NCBI GenBank assembly: GCA_016930645.1
Contig: JAFGGH010000023.1
Span: 1-49,347, forward strand
Length of the DNA stretch: 49,347 nt
DNA from: Sedimentisphaerales bacterium
GTDB lineage: Bacteria; Planctomycetota; Phycisphaerae; Sedimentisphaerales; Anaerobacaceae
Direction of reading: 5' to 3'
The notes beneath the pieces were generated by a model that worked only from the letters and a program-made list of their open reading frames with translations, had not been told where the DNA came from and searched no databases. Both the position numbers and the translations under genes were made by a program. This document shows positions 1-9,594 of this stretch, piece after piece (within the stretch, counting starts at the first letter, position 1; each line of letters starts with the position of its first letter).

Positions 1-104
1 AAGAAAAACAAAGCCAATTCAAAGCCAAACGAACCCAAAACGAACCCAATTTTAGCCCAAAAACAGGGGTGTGCAAAAAAACGAACCCAATCAAAAGCCA
101 ATTC
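1..104. repeat. Degenerate short-word repeat tract (CGAACCCAA / AAGCCAATTC)
   Basis: The first 104 bases repeat two short words. CGAACCCAA occurs three times, and AAAGCCAA-type words, including AAGCCAATTC, occur at both ends of the tract. On the plus strand one frame reads Lys-Asn-Lys-Ala-Asn, Asn-Glu-Pro-Lys and similar. I remember such Lys/Asn/Pro-rich frames as dispersed repeats mis-called as proteins in planctomycete genomes; that is memory, not a search. There is no gene here. The tract lies downstream of the minus-strand gene that ends at 168. Confidence 0.55.
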
Positions 105-167
105 TTGTCCGCTATTCATTTGGCGGATTTACCCGCCTCAAGCAGACTGGCGAAGTGGAATCTCGTG

Positions 168-1196
168 CTATGTTTGTACGGCGTTGATGAAGGCGTTTAT
201 GTTCTCGGATGAGACGTCTGGCGGCATTCCGCCTCCGCAGGAGAAGAGTATTTTTGTTTTATCGTCCAGTTCGCTTATCTGCTGATTTACGCTTTCGGCA
301 ATCTGCTCTGTGGTGCCCTGGGCGAGCACGTCTCTTGGCGGGATGTTCCCGACAAGGGCAACCTGGTTTTTGGTCCAATCCTTCATTTCTTTGAGGGAAT
401 GCTCGAAGCTGAAATTGAAGAGGTTTATTCCGGTATCGGCAAGGTGCGGAGAGGATGCACGTCCGTCGGCGTCGTTGTGAAAGAATTTGACGGAGACGTT
501 GAGACAGCCGAATATCGTTTTGAGGTACGGCTGGGCGAATTCCTTATAATCAGGCTCACCGCAGAAACCAACGATGTCATCGAGTATCAGGATGCCATCG
601 ATAGTGTCGAATTCCTTTTTCTGGGCGTCGAGCCATTGAACAGTAAAATCTGTAATGATGCCGAGCAGATTATGGATTTTTTCGGTGTCGGTCCTTGTAG
701 CCATAAGGAATTCGGTTGTGCCCATAAGAAAAGACGCGATATTCATCGGCCCGCGTGCGACGGCGAAGCGGATGGCGTGCCCTGCTTGTTCGATTTTTTT
801 GCGATTTAGCCTGAGACGGTTCAGGACAAACGGAGTGAGTCCGTGTTTGCGGCAGTCGGGTACGGTGAGCTTATCGATATCTTCGATTTGGTGAATTGTT
901 TTTTGCGCGTAGGGCAGCCCGTTTTCATTCCAGAGGCATCCGGCGCCGAATGCCGATGGTTCTGTGCACATTCCGTATTCAGACCAGAAGCCGGGCAGAA
1001 ATAAAACATCGCCGAAGGTCTGGACGGCCTTGAGGTTGACCTGGAGCCAAAGCTCATCGTTGGTGAAGTAATCGAGCGTCGAAATTCCGGCCCAGCCCGG
1101 CAGCCAGGGGCTGTCAATGATGAAACCGACCGGCAGTGGGTTTATTTGCCGGCCTTCGATAATATGGAGAAGCGTCTTCCATTGTTTATCATTCAT
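168..1196 (-). CDS. Uroporphyrinogen decarboxylase (URO-D) family protein
   Basis: A soluble protein of 343 codons with the URO-D fold pattern of COG0407-type proteins. That family covers haem-pathway decarboxylases and corrinoid-dependent methyltransferases such as MtaA. Visible family features are a His-Asn-Asp-Ala-Asp-Gly strand end near residue 238, a Val-Gly-Asn-Ile-Pro-Pro motif, and a C-terminal Ser-Cys-Gly-Gly-Gly-Met-Pro-Pro followed by Glu-Asn-Ile. The MtaA zinc motif His-x-Cys is not intact, because Asp stands at the Cys position. The substrate is therefore open, and a true haem-pathway HemE is unlikely given its isolation and divergence. A TTG start five codons upstream is possible, but GGAG lies nine bases before the ATG at 1196, so I chose that start. 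A weak GGCGG/CCGCC hairpin (122-137) follows the stop. Confidence 0.8.
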   Translation of the reverse strand: MNDKQWKTLLHIIEGRQINPLPVGFIIDSPWLPGWAGISTLDYFTNDELWLQVNLKAVQTFGDVLFLPGFWSEYGMCTEPSAFGAGCLWNENGLPYAQKTIHQIEDIDKLTVPDCRKHGLTPFVLNRLRLNRKKIEQAGHAIRFAVARGPMNIASFLMGTTEFLMATRTDTEKIHNLLGIITDFTVQWLDAQKKEFDTIDGILILDDIVGFCGEPDYKEFAQPYLKTIFGCLNVSVKFFHNDADGRASSPHLADTGINLFNFSFEHSLKEMKDWTKNQVALVGNIPPRDVLAQGTTEQIAESVNQQISELDDKTKILFSCGGGMPPDVSSENINAFINAVQT

Positions 1197-1568
1197 CAGT
1201 AAAGGCTCCAATTCTATTCTAATAAGAAAATTTAAGGTATCATCGAATTGTCTTTATAATCATAAACAACCGGTCATTGCAAGACAAAAATGTTCAGGAA
1301 GGATTGTGATTCAGGTTTTTGCCGCGAAATGATGCTGTACTGAATACTGGACAGGTAATCATTTTTTTAATATAATCGGCATCGGTTAACTCTTAACGAA
1401 GTAGAGATGAGACTGTGGCTTGTATTTTGTGAGGAAGTCGGGAAAAAGTGTGCAATTTTTCCAGCGATTAGGCGTCTTAATATATCAGAGATGTGCTTGA
1501 CAGTCGGATTTGACTTACTACAGTAAGAGGCCTTTTTGGTCGATAGACAGGATATTTGAGAGGCAGAA
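1197..1568. other. Divergent intergenic region with leader of the kinase operon
   Basis: This stretch separates a minus-strand gene from a plus-strand operon. It holds a strong sigma-70-like promoter for the kinase (1348-1376), a leader of about 185 bases and an AT-rich part next to the minus-strand gene. I see no further gene or RNA structure that I would defend. Confidence 0.5.
1348..1376 (+). promoter_or_regulatory. Sigma-70-type promoter for the kinase-phosphatase operon
   Basis: TGGACA at 1348-1353, a 17-base spacer with a T-run, then a perfect TATAAT at 1371-1376. Only one base differs from the -35 consensus. Transcription would begin near 1383, giving a leader of about 185 bases before the GTG start at 1569. 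Confidence 0.65.
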
Positions 1569-2411
1569 GTGGCAAAGGGAATACTGAAAGTGCCGGGTTT
1601 TGATATTATTAAGCGCATCGGCGTCGGCGCCCGCAGTACGATATACCTTGCCATAGACCAGCAGGACCAAAAAGAGGTGGCTCTAAAAAGGGTACTTTAC
1701 GAAGATCCGCAGGATGCAAGGATTTTTGAGCAGTGCGAGACCGAATTTAAGGTTGCCAATAAAATCGACCACCCCTATGTCCGCAAATGCTATAAGCTCC
1801 GCAAGAGCCGTTTGATGTTCAGGACCCGTGAGCTGATAATGTCGATGGAGTACGGCGAAGGCAAAACACTTGAGGACAGTCCCTCGCTGAGTCTTGTCGA
1901 TGTGCTGCTGGTTTTTCGGATGGTAGCCAGCGGCCTCAATGCGATGCACCAGGAGGGGTATGTTCATTGCGATGTTAAGCCGAACAATATTCTTCTCAGC
2001 GGGACCGGCGCGATTAAGATAATCGACCTTGGTCAAAGCTGTAAAAGTGGAACGACCAAGCAGCGTATTCAGGGTACGCCGGATTATATTGCTCCGGAGC
2101 AGGTCAAGCGGAAACCGATTAATCCGAGGACGGATGTTTTTAATCTCGGGGCTACGATGTACTGGGCTTTGACCGGCCAGAATGTTCCGACTTTGATACC
2201 TAAAAAAGACAAATTCGGCTTGACGGTTCCGCAGCAGCGCAAGACACCAAGAGAAATAAAATCACAGATACCCGAGTCGGTCTCCAAACTCGTAATGGAT
2301 TGCTGTGAGAATGAGCCGAAAGACAGGCCTGACGGTATGCTGACTGTTATATCAAGGCTTGATATTATCGTTCATAATCTTCTCGGAGATAAACTCAATA
2401 ACAAAAAATGA
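1569..2411 (+). CDS. Minimal serine/threonine protein kinase (Hanks type)
   Basis: Transfers phosphate from ATP to Ser/Thr of unknown partners. The 280 residues are almost all kinase domain, with no sensor or membrane segment, so it should be cytoplasmic. Visible motifs are the Gly-rich loop Gly-Val-Gly-Ala-Arg-Ser (residues 18-23), ATP-binding Lys40 in Val-Ala-Leu-Lys, the catalytic loop His-Cys-Asp-Val-Lys-Pro-Asn-Asn (133-140), Asp-Leu-Gly at 153-155 where Asp-Phe-Gly is usual, and Ala-Pro-Glu at 175-177. The His-Arg-Asp Arg is Cys, so this is a non-RD kinase and may not need activation-loop phosphorylation (inference). The GTG start is chosen because GAGAGG precedes it by five bases. Its stop overlaps the next start (ATGA), so it is probably translationally coupled to the phosphatase. 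Confidence 0.92.
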   Translation: MAKGILKVPGFDIIKRIGVGARSTIYLAIDQQDQKEVALKRVLYEDPQDARIFEQCETEFKVANKIDHPYVRKCYKLRKSRLMFRTRELIMSMEYGEGKTLEDSPSLSLVDVLLVFRMVASGLNAMHQEGYVHCDVKPNNILLSGTGAIKIIDLGQSCKSGTTKQRIQGTPDYIAPEQVKRKPINPRTDVFNLGATMYWALTGQNVPTLIPKKDKFGLTVPQQRKTPREIKSQIPESVSKLVMDCCENEPKDRPDGMLTVISRLDIIVHNLLGDKLNNKK

Positions 2412-3256
2412 GCGAGTCAACGATTGATTTACTGCAGCGGGGGCAAAAGGCGTGCAGCGAGGATTCCTGCCGTCAGGGGAATCTGATAAGCCTTGGTGAT
2501 AAAGGCAGGTTAATCGCTACGGGTGACATTCACGGGCACAGGCGTAATTTCGAGCGGATAGTTTCTTATGCGGACCTTGACAACAATCCGGATACTCATG
2601 TTGTGATTCACGAGATTATCCACGGCGGTAATGAGGATGAGGAGGGAGGTTGTCTTTCATATCGTTTGCTTTTCGATGTGATAAAATATAAGCTTAAATA
2701 CCCCGACCGTGTTCATATGCTTTTGGGTAATCATGATACAACTTTTATAAATAATACGAAGGTGATGAAGGGCGGCAGAGAGATGAACAAGGCGCTGCGT
2801 GATGCTTTGGGTCGTGAATTCGGCGACCAGACAGAAGAGGTCAAGCTGGCGATTCGTCAGTTTCTTTTTTCTCAGGCGCTCGCGATTAAATGCGCAAACG
2901 GGATATGGTTTTCTCATTCTCTACCGGCGGACCGGTACGCAGATGATTTTGATATAACTGTATTTAAGAGGGAGTTAAAAATAAACGATGTTGTAAAGCC
3001 CGGTGCCGCTTATGTGTTGACATGGGGCAGAAGGATGAGTCAAAAGGGTCTTGATAAACTGGCGCAAAAGCTCAATGCTGATGTATTTATAGTTGGTCAT
3101 CAGGCCCAGTCTAAAGGGTATTGCCGTGCCGGAGACAATTTGATTATTCTGGCCAGTGACCATAATCACGGCTGTATAATTCCGATAGATTTGTCGCGTC
3201 CCTACACAACGGATGAATTGATGGCGTCAATCATACCTATCGCTTCAATAGCTTGA
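2408..3256 (+). CDS. Calcineurin-like metallophosphatase, probable partner of the kinase
   Basis: A 282-residue protein of the metallophosphoesterase superfamily. Motif I Gly-Asp-Ile-His-Gly is at 39-43, motif III Gly-Asn-His-Asp at 107-110, a Phe-Ser-His-Ser at 168-171 and Gly-His-Gln at 230-232. Motif II, normally Gly-Asp-x-x-Asp-Arg-Gly, reads His-Glu-Ile-Ile-His-Gly-Gly (68-74), so the bridging Asp is absent and His or Glu may take over as metal ligand. The start codon overlaps the kinase stop. The family and context suggest a PPP-like protein phosphatase that reverses the kinase, but a nucleotide substrate cannot be excluded. The N-terminal 35 residues precede the domain and include two Cys. 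There is no signal peptide. Confidence 0.85.
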   Translation: MSESTIDLLQRGQKACSEDSCRQGNLISLGDKGRLIATGDIHGHRRNFERIVSYADLDNNPDTHVVIHEIIHGGNEDEEGGCLSYRLLFDVIKYKLKYPDRVHMLLGNHDTTFINNTKVMKGGREMNKALRDALGREFGDQTEEVKLAIRQFLFSQALAIKCANGIWFSHSLPADRYADDFDITVFKRELKINDVVKPGAAYVLTWGRRMSQKGLDKLAQKLNADVFIVGHQAQSKGYCRAGDNLIILASDHNHGCIIPIDLSRPYTTDELMASIIPIASIA

Positions 3257-3314
3257 CAAATATTTTAATCTATGTAATCATTTCAAAATAAGTTTTAAGG
3301 ATAACAGTATTTTT

Positions 3315-4523
3315 ATGCTGACAGCTTACTATATAATTGGTTCGGTCTTTGCGGTTGTTCAATTTCTGTGTGTGGCACTGATATTCAGCAATAGTAGATA
3401 TGCACTGAGTAAATACAGACGTGTCCGTTCGTGGTATCAGCCTAAGACCGTTCTGATTATTCCGTGCAAGGGGCTGGATTTAAGTTTCGAGAAGAATATC
3501 AAGAGTTTTTTCGACCAGGATTTCGACAACTATCTTTTGTGGTTTGTTGCCGAATCCGAAGAAGACCCGGCGTACGCGAAATTGTGTGAGCTTAAAAGAG
3601 ATTTTGCGGACCGGTCACAGGCACTTGATATGGAAATTCTGGTGGCTGGCATAGGTAAGGGTTGCAGCCAGAAGATACATAATCTGCTTTATTGTATAGA
3701 ACGAGTCGAAGATGATATCGAGATTATAGCGTTTGCGGATTCTGATATATGCGTTCGTAGAGACTGGCTTAGCCATCTTATATATCCTCTTCGGCAGGAG
3801 AAAAACGGTGTCGCAAGCGGATACAGATGGTTTATCCCGAAGAGAAACAATCTTGCTACATTGGCATTAGCGGCGGGTAACGCGAAGGTCGCACAGTTGC
3901 TGGGAAACAATATTTTTAACCAGGCCTGGGGCGGTTCGATGGCAGTTCGCAGGAAAGTGTTCGAGGAATTGGAGATGCAGAAGGTATGGTCGAGCGCATT
4001 GAGTGACGACTTATCTTTAAGTGTGACGGCCAAAAAAGCAGGGTACAAAGTAGCATTTGTGCCTGCGTGCCTGGCGGTTTCTTATGAAGACACGAACTGG
4101 CCGAAGGCTTTCGAGTTTGTTCGCAGGCAGTTTATTATAACCAAGGTTTTCAGTCCGGGGACGTGGTGGTTCGCGATTATCGCGATGAGCGGTTCTCTGA
4201 TATCAACGTGGGGGACGCTTGCGGTTGCCGTTTATGCTGTTGTAATGAACCTGCCTCATTTATGGTTTTTTATTGCGGTGCCGTTGGTTGTAATAAGCAG
4301 CCAGTTGGCCAGGGCGGGTATAAGGGAATATACAATCAGTCAATTATTAAAGAGTGAACTTGTGCGAATGAAGGTGGCGATAGCATCGGATATTTTACTA
4401 TTCTGGCTGTGGTCGATAGTTCTCTGGTCGCTGATTGCGTCAACGAGCTTCAGCAGGACTATCACGTGGCGCGGGATTCGCTATAAGATGCTCAGCCCGA
4501 CAGAGACTGAAATAATCAAATAA
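3315..4523 (+). CDS. Membrane glycosyltransferase, ceramide-glucosyltransferase-like (GT2/GT21)
   Basis: A 402-residue glycosyltransferase A-fold protein with one N-terminal membrane segment (about residues 5-25) and a C-terminal membrane block (about 283-375). The layout matches GT21 ceramide glucosyltransferases and the hopanoid enzyme HpnI. Ala-Asp-Ser-Asp (141-144) is the nucleotide-sugar/metal motif, Ser-Asp-Asp (230-232) supplies the probable catalytic Asp, and Arg-Arg-Gln-Phe (270-273) sits where the family has (Q/R)xxRW. It probably moves a sugar to a lipid at the inner membrane face; the acceptor is unknown. AAGGA lies 13 bases before the ATG, which is long. It follows the phosphatase by 58 bases on the same strand and may share its transcript. 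Confidence 0.8.
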   Translation: MLTAYYIIGSVFAVVQFLCVALIFSNSRYALSKYRRVRSWYQPKTVLIIPCKGLDLSFEKNIKSFFDQDFDNYLLWFVAESEEDPAYAKLCELKRDFADRSQALDMEILVAGIGKGCSQKIHNLLYCIERVEDDIEIIAFADSDICVRRDWLSHLIYPLRQEKNGVASGYRWFIPKRNNLATLALAAGNAKVAQLLGNNIFNQAWGGSMAVRRKVFEELEMQKVWSSALSDDLSLSVTAKKAGYKVAFVPACLAVSYEDTNWPKAFEFVRRQFIITKVFSPGTWWFAIIAMSGSLISTWGTLAVAVYAVVMNLPHLWFFIAVPLVVISSQLARAGIREYTISQLLKSELVRMKVAIASDILLFWLWSIVLWSLIASTSFSRTITWRGIRYKMLSPTETEIIK

Positions 4524-4531
4524 GTTGTGAA

Positions 4532-4549
4532 CACCGAACAAAGTCGGTG
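4532..4549. terminator. Small hairpin between convergent genes
   Basis: CACCGA and TCGGTG form a 6-bp stem with a 6-base loop in the 29-base gap between the glycosyltransferase and the convergent GGDEF gene. There is no clear T-run, so terminator activity is a guess from position. Confidence 0.3.
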
Positions 4550-4552
4550 CTG

Positions 4553-5584
4553 CTATTGGACCTTGTTGTTTGGCTGGCCTACGAGGTAGATTTGGTTTTT
4601 GCCCAACGCTTTTGCTTCGAGTAGGGCTTCGTCTGCTTTTCTGAATAATCCCTCGATAGCTGAACCGTCTCTCGGGAAACTTGCCAGGCCACCACTTACT
4701 GTCAGGACACCTTTTCCGGCAGGGCCAATCGCGTCGAACTTCATATCTTCGATTTGCTTTCTGAATCTTCGAGCGATGAAGACAGGTTCTTTTGGGTGTT
4801 CGGCGGCGGCACGCCTGTCGTCTGTTTTATGGTGTTCGGTGCTTTTTGGGCCGTCCCAGAAGACGACTGCGAATTCGTCGCCGCCGATTCTACCGACAAC
4901 ATCGTGCTTTCGGCAGCATCGCTGGATAAGAGTCGAGGTTTGTTTTAATATACTGTCTCCGACAAGATGGCCGTACTGGTCGTTGTAGTGTTTGAAGTCG
5001 TCAATATCAAAAATCAGAAGAGTTACTTTGCCGCCGTGCTTCTGGGCGTAGTTTATAATCTGTCTTGCGAATTCCCAGATATACCTTCTGTTCTTCAGGC
5101 CTGTCAGGTCATCCTCGGTTGCGAGTTTTTCAAGCTGTCTTATCCGGCCTGCAATTTTTTTGTCCTGTTCGATTTGGTTTTTGATTTTGGCCGGCCGTTC
5201 GACAGTGCCTGCTGTTATGTAATCATCGAAATCACCGGCAGCGAGTGGGCAGATAAGATAATCGTCGGCGAGCTTTTTGCCTTTGAGGTCTGGGTGCACA
5301 AAAATCATCGCCATAGGCTCCTGATACATTTGGGCCAGGAGCACTATTTTAGAGGTGCAGGCAAGGCGCAGGTTCTCAAGTTCGGTTACGAATCTGGCGG
5401 TTGAGGATGGAATAGCCGCCGCTATAAGCTCGAAGTGTTCTTTTTTTGCAAGCTCAATGGCTTGGCGGAGGTTTTTGGCGGTTTGGTTGGCTAATCTTTG
5501 CGGCGCCGAATCGTCCAGAAAGACGTTGGCCATATCTCCGACCAGCATAATTTTATTCTGATTTTCGTGTTTATTTTTAATCAT
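4553..5584 (-). CDS. GGDEF-domain diguanylate cyclase
   Basis: Makes cyclic di-GMP from two GTP. Numbered from the ATG at 5584, the active-site Gly-Gly-Asp-Glu-Phe is at 234-238, and an inhibitory-site Arg-Lys-His-Asp lies five residues before it (225-228), so product inhibition is expected. The family Asp-Asp-Leu-Thr-Gly-Leu opens the domain near residue 158. The N-terminal 120 residues look like a receiver-type fold without a clear phospho-acceptor Asp, followed by a short helix. No membrane segment is visible. A GTG seven codons upstream is possible, but neither start has a convincing ribosome site. A 105-bp imperfect inverted repeat sits just upstream. The target process may be surface attachment, since a PilT-like ATPase lies nearby (inference). 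Confidence 0.9.
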   Translation of the reverse strand: MIKNKHENQNKIMLVGDMANVFLDDSAPQRLANQTAKNLRQAIELAKKEHFELIAAAIPSSTARFVTELENLRLACTSKIVLLAQMYQEPMAMIFVHPDLKGKKLADDYLICPLAAGDFDDYITAGTVERPAKIKNQIEQDKKIAGRIRQLEKLATEDDLTGLKNRRYIWEFARQIINYAQKHGGKVTLLIFDIDDFKHYNDQYGHLVGDSILKQTSTLIQRCCRKHDVVGRIGGDEFAVVFWDGPKSTEHHKTDDRRAAAEHPKEPVFIARRFRKQIEDMKFDAIGPAGKGVLTVSGGLASFPRDGSAIEGLFRKADEALLEAKALGKNQIYLVGQPNNKVQ

Positions 5585-5608
5585 ATTGCTTTGTAGAAAA
5601 CACACATT

Positions 5609-5713
5609 GTCATTTCGGGTCCTGATTTATCGGGATTGAGAAATCAATTAGATTTCTCCGTTTCGTCCCGATGTATCCCGAAGTACTTCGGGAGGACTTC
5701 AGTCGAAATGACA
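5609..5713. repeat. 105-bp imperfect inverted repeat upstream of the GGDEF gene
   Basis: The ends TGTCATTTCG (5609-5618) and CGAAATGACA (5704-5713) are complementary. Inside are a perfect 16-bp palindrome CCCGAAGTACTTCGGG (5677-5692) and a near copy (5620-5637) of the AATCCCGAT/ATCGGGATT palindrome seen at 9323 and 35742. It resembles REP/MITE-type intergenic elements. The rest of the 5714-5860 gap holds nothing I recognise. Confidence 0.7.
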
Positions 5714-5860
5714 GAGAGCATTTTCCATTTTTTACAGAACATAATCATATATTAACAAGCCAATAATAAATCGGCTAATATTGGTGCCGGGATTAGCAAC
5801 TCGACCGGTAAAATCACCAGTTAATATAATTTTACAGTAAAAGAAAGGATAATGAAACAA

Positions 5861-7732
5861 TTAATCGGTGCCGGGTAATTTATCCAGGGTTTCTTTCGCC
5901 TGGGCGGTACGAAGATTATCCGGGTACATTTCGATAAACCTGCCGAGTGTTTGTCTTGCTTGTGCCAGCAGCTCTTTTTTTCTTTCTGTGTTTGTGTTAT
6001 CCTGCTGCCGCCATAAGCTTATTTGCAAAAGAGCCAAATCATAAAGCGCCTGGATTCCACCGTCGGTGTTACTAAAGCCGGCGTGAAGCTGAGCGAATCT
6101 TTCTGCTCTTAGCTGTTCATCTGGTATTACTGTTGTCTTGGCCAGCATAATGTTATCATACAATGGATTTTTCTTATCCAGGACAGCAAGCATCGTATCG
6201 AGTTTTTCTACATATTCCGGCTCGTGTGGATTTAGCATTACGAAGGTCGCGAGATTTTTTGCAGAATCTTTTGATTCTCCGAGGTTCTGCTCGCTGATTA
6301 GTTCTCTTAGATATCTTAATCTGTTTAGTAATTGTTCCAAATCGAATGCGGTAAGAGCTGAGTCGGCAGGTGGTTCAAAAATGCTGAAAATAGAATCCTG
6401 TGTGGATTCGGTTTGGCTGAGGAGGTTCAGTTTTTCAATGGCCATTTCAATAGCTTCATCGAGGGTGCTGCCTGCCAGCTCAAACATTTCGGCTCCCGCC
6501 CAGTGTTTGGCTATTCGCCATCTGGCTCCGATGGATTCGGGGCTTTGGGGGAAGTCTGAATACAGCCTGAACCATAGCTGTCTCGATCTTTCGAATGGAT
6601 AGTCACTATAAAAATGCAAGATTTCCTTAGATTCATAGACCCTGATGTCTGGGCTGAATTCATTCAGGATTGCCTTGAAATACAGGGCTATAGGCATACG
6701 TGGGCTGTCGGGACGTCTTTCAATAAAAGTGTTGTATTGTTTTATCAGTTCCTGGATTTTGATTTCATAATCGAGTTCCGGCGGAATCATTAACCAGCTT
6801 GGCCAGCGACCGAAGCGCAGCTGTTGTTTAATTTTATTTTTGAGCTCCACTCTCAGGGCGATGGGGTCATCGGTGGAATAGAAGAAACCGGCCAGATACC
6901 TTCGAACCTGCTTATCGTTGATTGTTCTGTCGAGCGCATCTTTGATACTGTGGTCGTGAAATTCGACGGCTTCCTTAGGGTCGTTGTTAGCGACGTAAAG
7001 CTGATAGTCGAGCTCATCGAAACCGATGTTAAAGCCGAAAAGGAGCACTGCGGAAATCAATATCACCGCGGTTGAGCTCCAGACCAGGCCCGGCCTGTAT
7101 CTTGTAAAATGTCCGACTCCCAGAACAAAACCGGCAATAGTCAAACTAATAATCCACGCGCATATCCAGGGCGCAAAAGAAAATCCCCATCGTATCGGCT
7201 CGGCTTTGTAAACGTAACCGAACAGTCCCCAGTAAATCATCTGCGGGGCGATGCACAGTGCTATTGCGATAAAACGTGACCGGAACCTGAGAGGCCTGCA
7301 GGCCACGGCCAGACAGCTTATCAGCACAACAGCGGCAAAGGCGGGTAAGTTGGCGAAAAAAATAATCGCCGCAATAAAAAGTACACTGTGCTTAAAACTC
7401 ATAAGCTGAGATACGAGTGTCGGAACGACGACGATAACGGCCATCAATAGACCCAGCACCAATATCTGCCATGGATATTCAAAGATGCTTACGGGGGCAA
7501 TTACAAAACGTCCGATTCTCAAATGTTCGATATTTGTGAATTTGGCGGGGTCAAAAGAAAAGAACGCACCGGTTAAAATCTTGGACCAGAATAAGCAGAC
7601 CAGGCAAAAGGCCGCAACCGAAGCGAACCAGCAGCGCTGTACGTTCTTGTGGCTGTAACGTAAGGTCGGTCCGACCGACAGAAAAGATTTCGGGCCAACT
7701 ATCGGCGATTTACCGTTTTTTTTCTCTTCCAT
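5861..7732 (-). CDS. Large multi-pass membrane protein with TPR-like C-terminal part
   Basis: Not recognised as a known family. From the ATG at 7732 it has 624 codons. Hydrophobic segments between about residues 30 and 240 suggest five to seven membrane passes. The remainder is soluble and helix-rich, with Glu/Leu/Ala-rich stretches ending in a TPR-like repeat (Gln-Thr-Leu-Gly-Arg-Phe-Ile-Glu-Met-Tyr-Pro). Repeated phrases about 'Ser-Pro-Glu-Ser-Ile-Gly-Ala-Arg-Trp' and 'Arg-Pro-Asp-Ser-Pro-Arg' recall outer-membrane-assembly TPR proteins, but this is weak. A TTG at 7792 would extend it by 20 codons, yet those codons lie in a hairpin repeat (7764-7782) and look unlike protein, so I use the ATG. 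It follows ahcY on the same strand with a short gap. Confidence 0.65.
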   Translation of the reverse strand: MEEKKNGKSPIVGPKSFLSVGPTLRYSHKNVQRCWFASVAAFCLVCLFWSKILTGAFFSFDPAKFTNIEHLRIGRFVIAPVSIFEYPWQILVLGLLMAVIVVVPTLVSQLMSFKHSVLFIAAIIFFANLPAFAAVVLISCLAVACRPLRFRSRFIAIALCIAPQMIYWGLFGYVYKAEPIRWGFSFAPWICAWIISLTIAGFVLGVGHFTRYRPGLVWSSTAVILISAVLLFGFNIGFDELDYQLYVANNDPKEAVEFHDHSIKDALDRTINDKQVRRYLAGFFYSTDDPIALRVELKNKIKQQLRFGRWPSWLMIPPELDYEIKIQELIKQYNTFIERRPDSPRMPIALYFKAILNEFSPDIRVYESKEILHFYSDYPFERSRQLWFRLYSDFPQSPESIGARWRIAKHWAGAEMFELAGSTLDEAIEMAIEKLNLLSQTESTQDSIFSIFEPPADSALTAFDLEQLLNRLRYLRELISEQNLGESKDSAKNLATFVMLNPHEPEYVEKLDTMLAVLDKKNPLYDNIMLAKTTVIPDEQLRAERFAQLHAGFSNTDGGIQALYDLALLQISLWRQQDNTNTERKKELLAQARQTLGRFIEMYPDNLRTAQAKETLDKLPGTD

Positions 7733-7763
7733 TAGCCGGTCCAGACAAGTTAAAAAAAAGTAA

Positions 7764-7782
7764 CATGGGCATCTTGCCCGTG
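7764..7782. repeat. GGGCA-TGCCCGTG hairpin, copy 1
   Basis: An 8-bp stem with a 3-base loop (CATGGGCA, TCT, TGCCCGTG) follows ahcY. The same 8-3-8 design with CACGGGCA, GGA, TGCCCGTG occurs at 16298-16316, and both are followed by C-T/C-ACG. It may end ahcY transcription or be a small dispersed repeat. Confidence 0.5.
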
Positions 7783-7788
7783 CTACGC

Positions 7789-9237
<1,449 letters not shown>

Positions 9238-9249
9238 TTATACCTTTCC

Positions 9250-9416
9250 TTAGAGCAGTTTAATTTTTCGTGCTCGGTTTATGCCTGCTGCGGCTTCGGC
9301 TGGCAGCATCAGATTTTCTCACAATCCCGATTTATCGGGATTACTGCGAAATCTTCTTTGCCAGCCTTGTCCTTGCGACAGCCTAAACCGGAGCAGAAAA
9401 TATTAAAATGCTCTAA
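9250..9416. repeat. 167-bp near-symmetric hairpin element, copy 1 (MITE-like)
   Basis: TTAGAGCA (9250-9257) pairs with TGCTCTAA (9409-9416), and most of the outer 34 bases of each side pair. Further pairs are GGCTGGCA/TGCCAGCC (9298-9305 and 9359-9366), AGATTT/AAATCT (9311-9316 and 9349-9354), and a perfect tip AATCCCGAT-TT-ATCGGGATT (9323-9342). A second copy with the same arms but another palindromic tip starts at 49234. There is no coding capacity. It ends 12 bases upstream of ahcY. The remaining 9417-9594 interval holds nothing recognised. Confidence 0.85.
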
Positions 9417-9594
9417 AATCACAAACCCGCTTTATAGCATAAAACAGGCCGGTTGGCAATTGGGAATTGTTGGTCTCATTTTATATTTTTAGGCAAGTGT
9501 TTATATAAAAAGGATTTAGGGTTCGCAATCCCATTTTACCGGAAGGAATGATTCATTTTTAATTATTTCAATAATATTGAGCAGGGACATAAAT

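Noticed and set aside
168-1196. HemE (true uroporphyrinogen decarboxylase)
   Set aside because: Only the general fold is supported; no other haem gene is near, and the family includes many methyltransferases.
9250-9416. SAH or SAM riboswitch before ahcY
   Set aside because: Position would fit, but none of the conserved riboswitch cores is present and the same element precedes an unrelated STAS gene.
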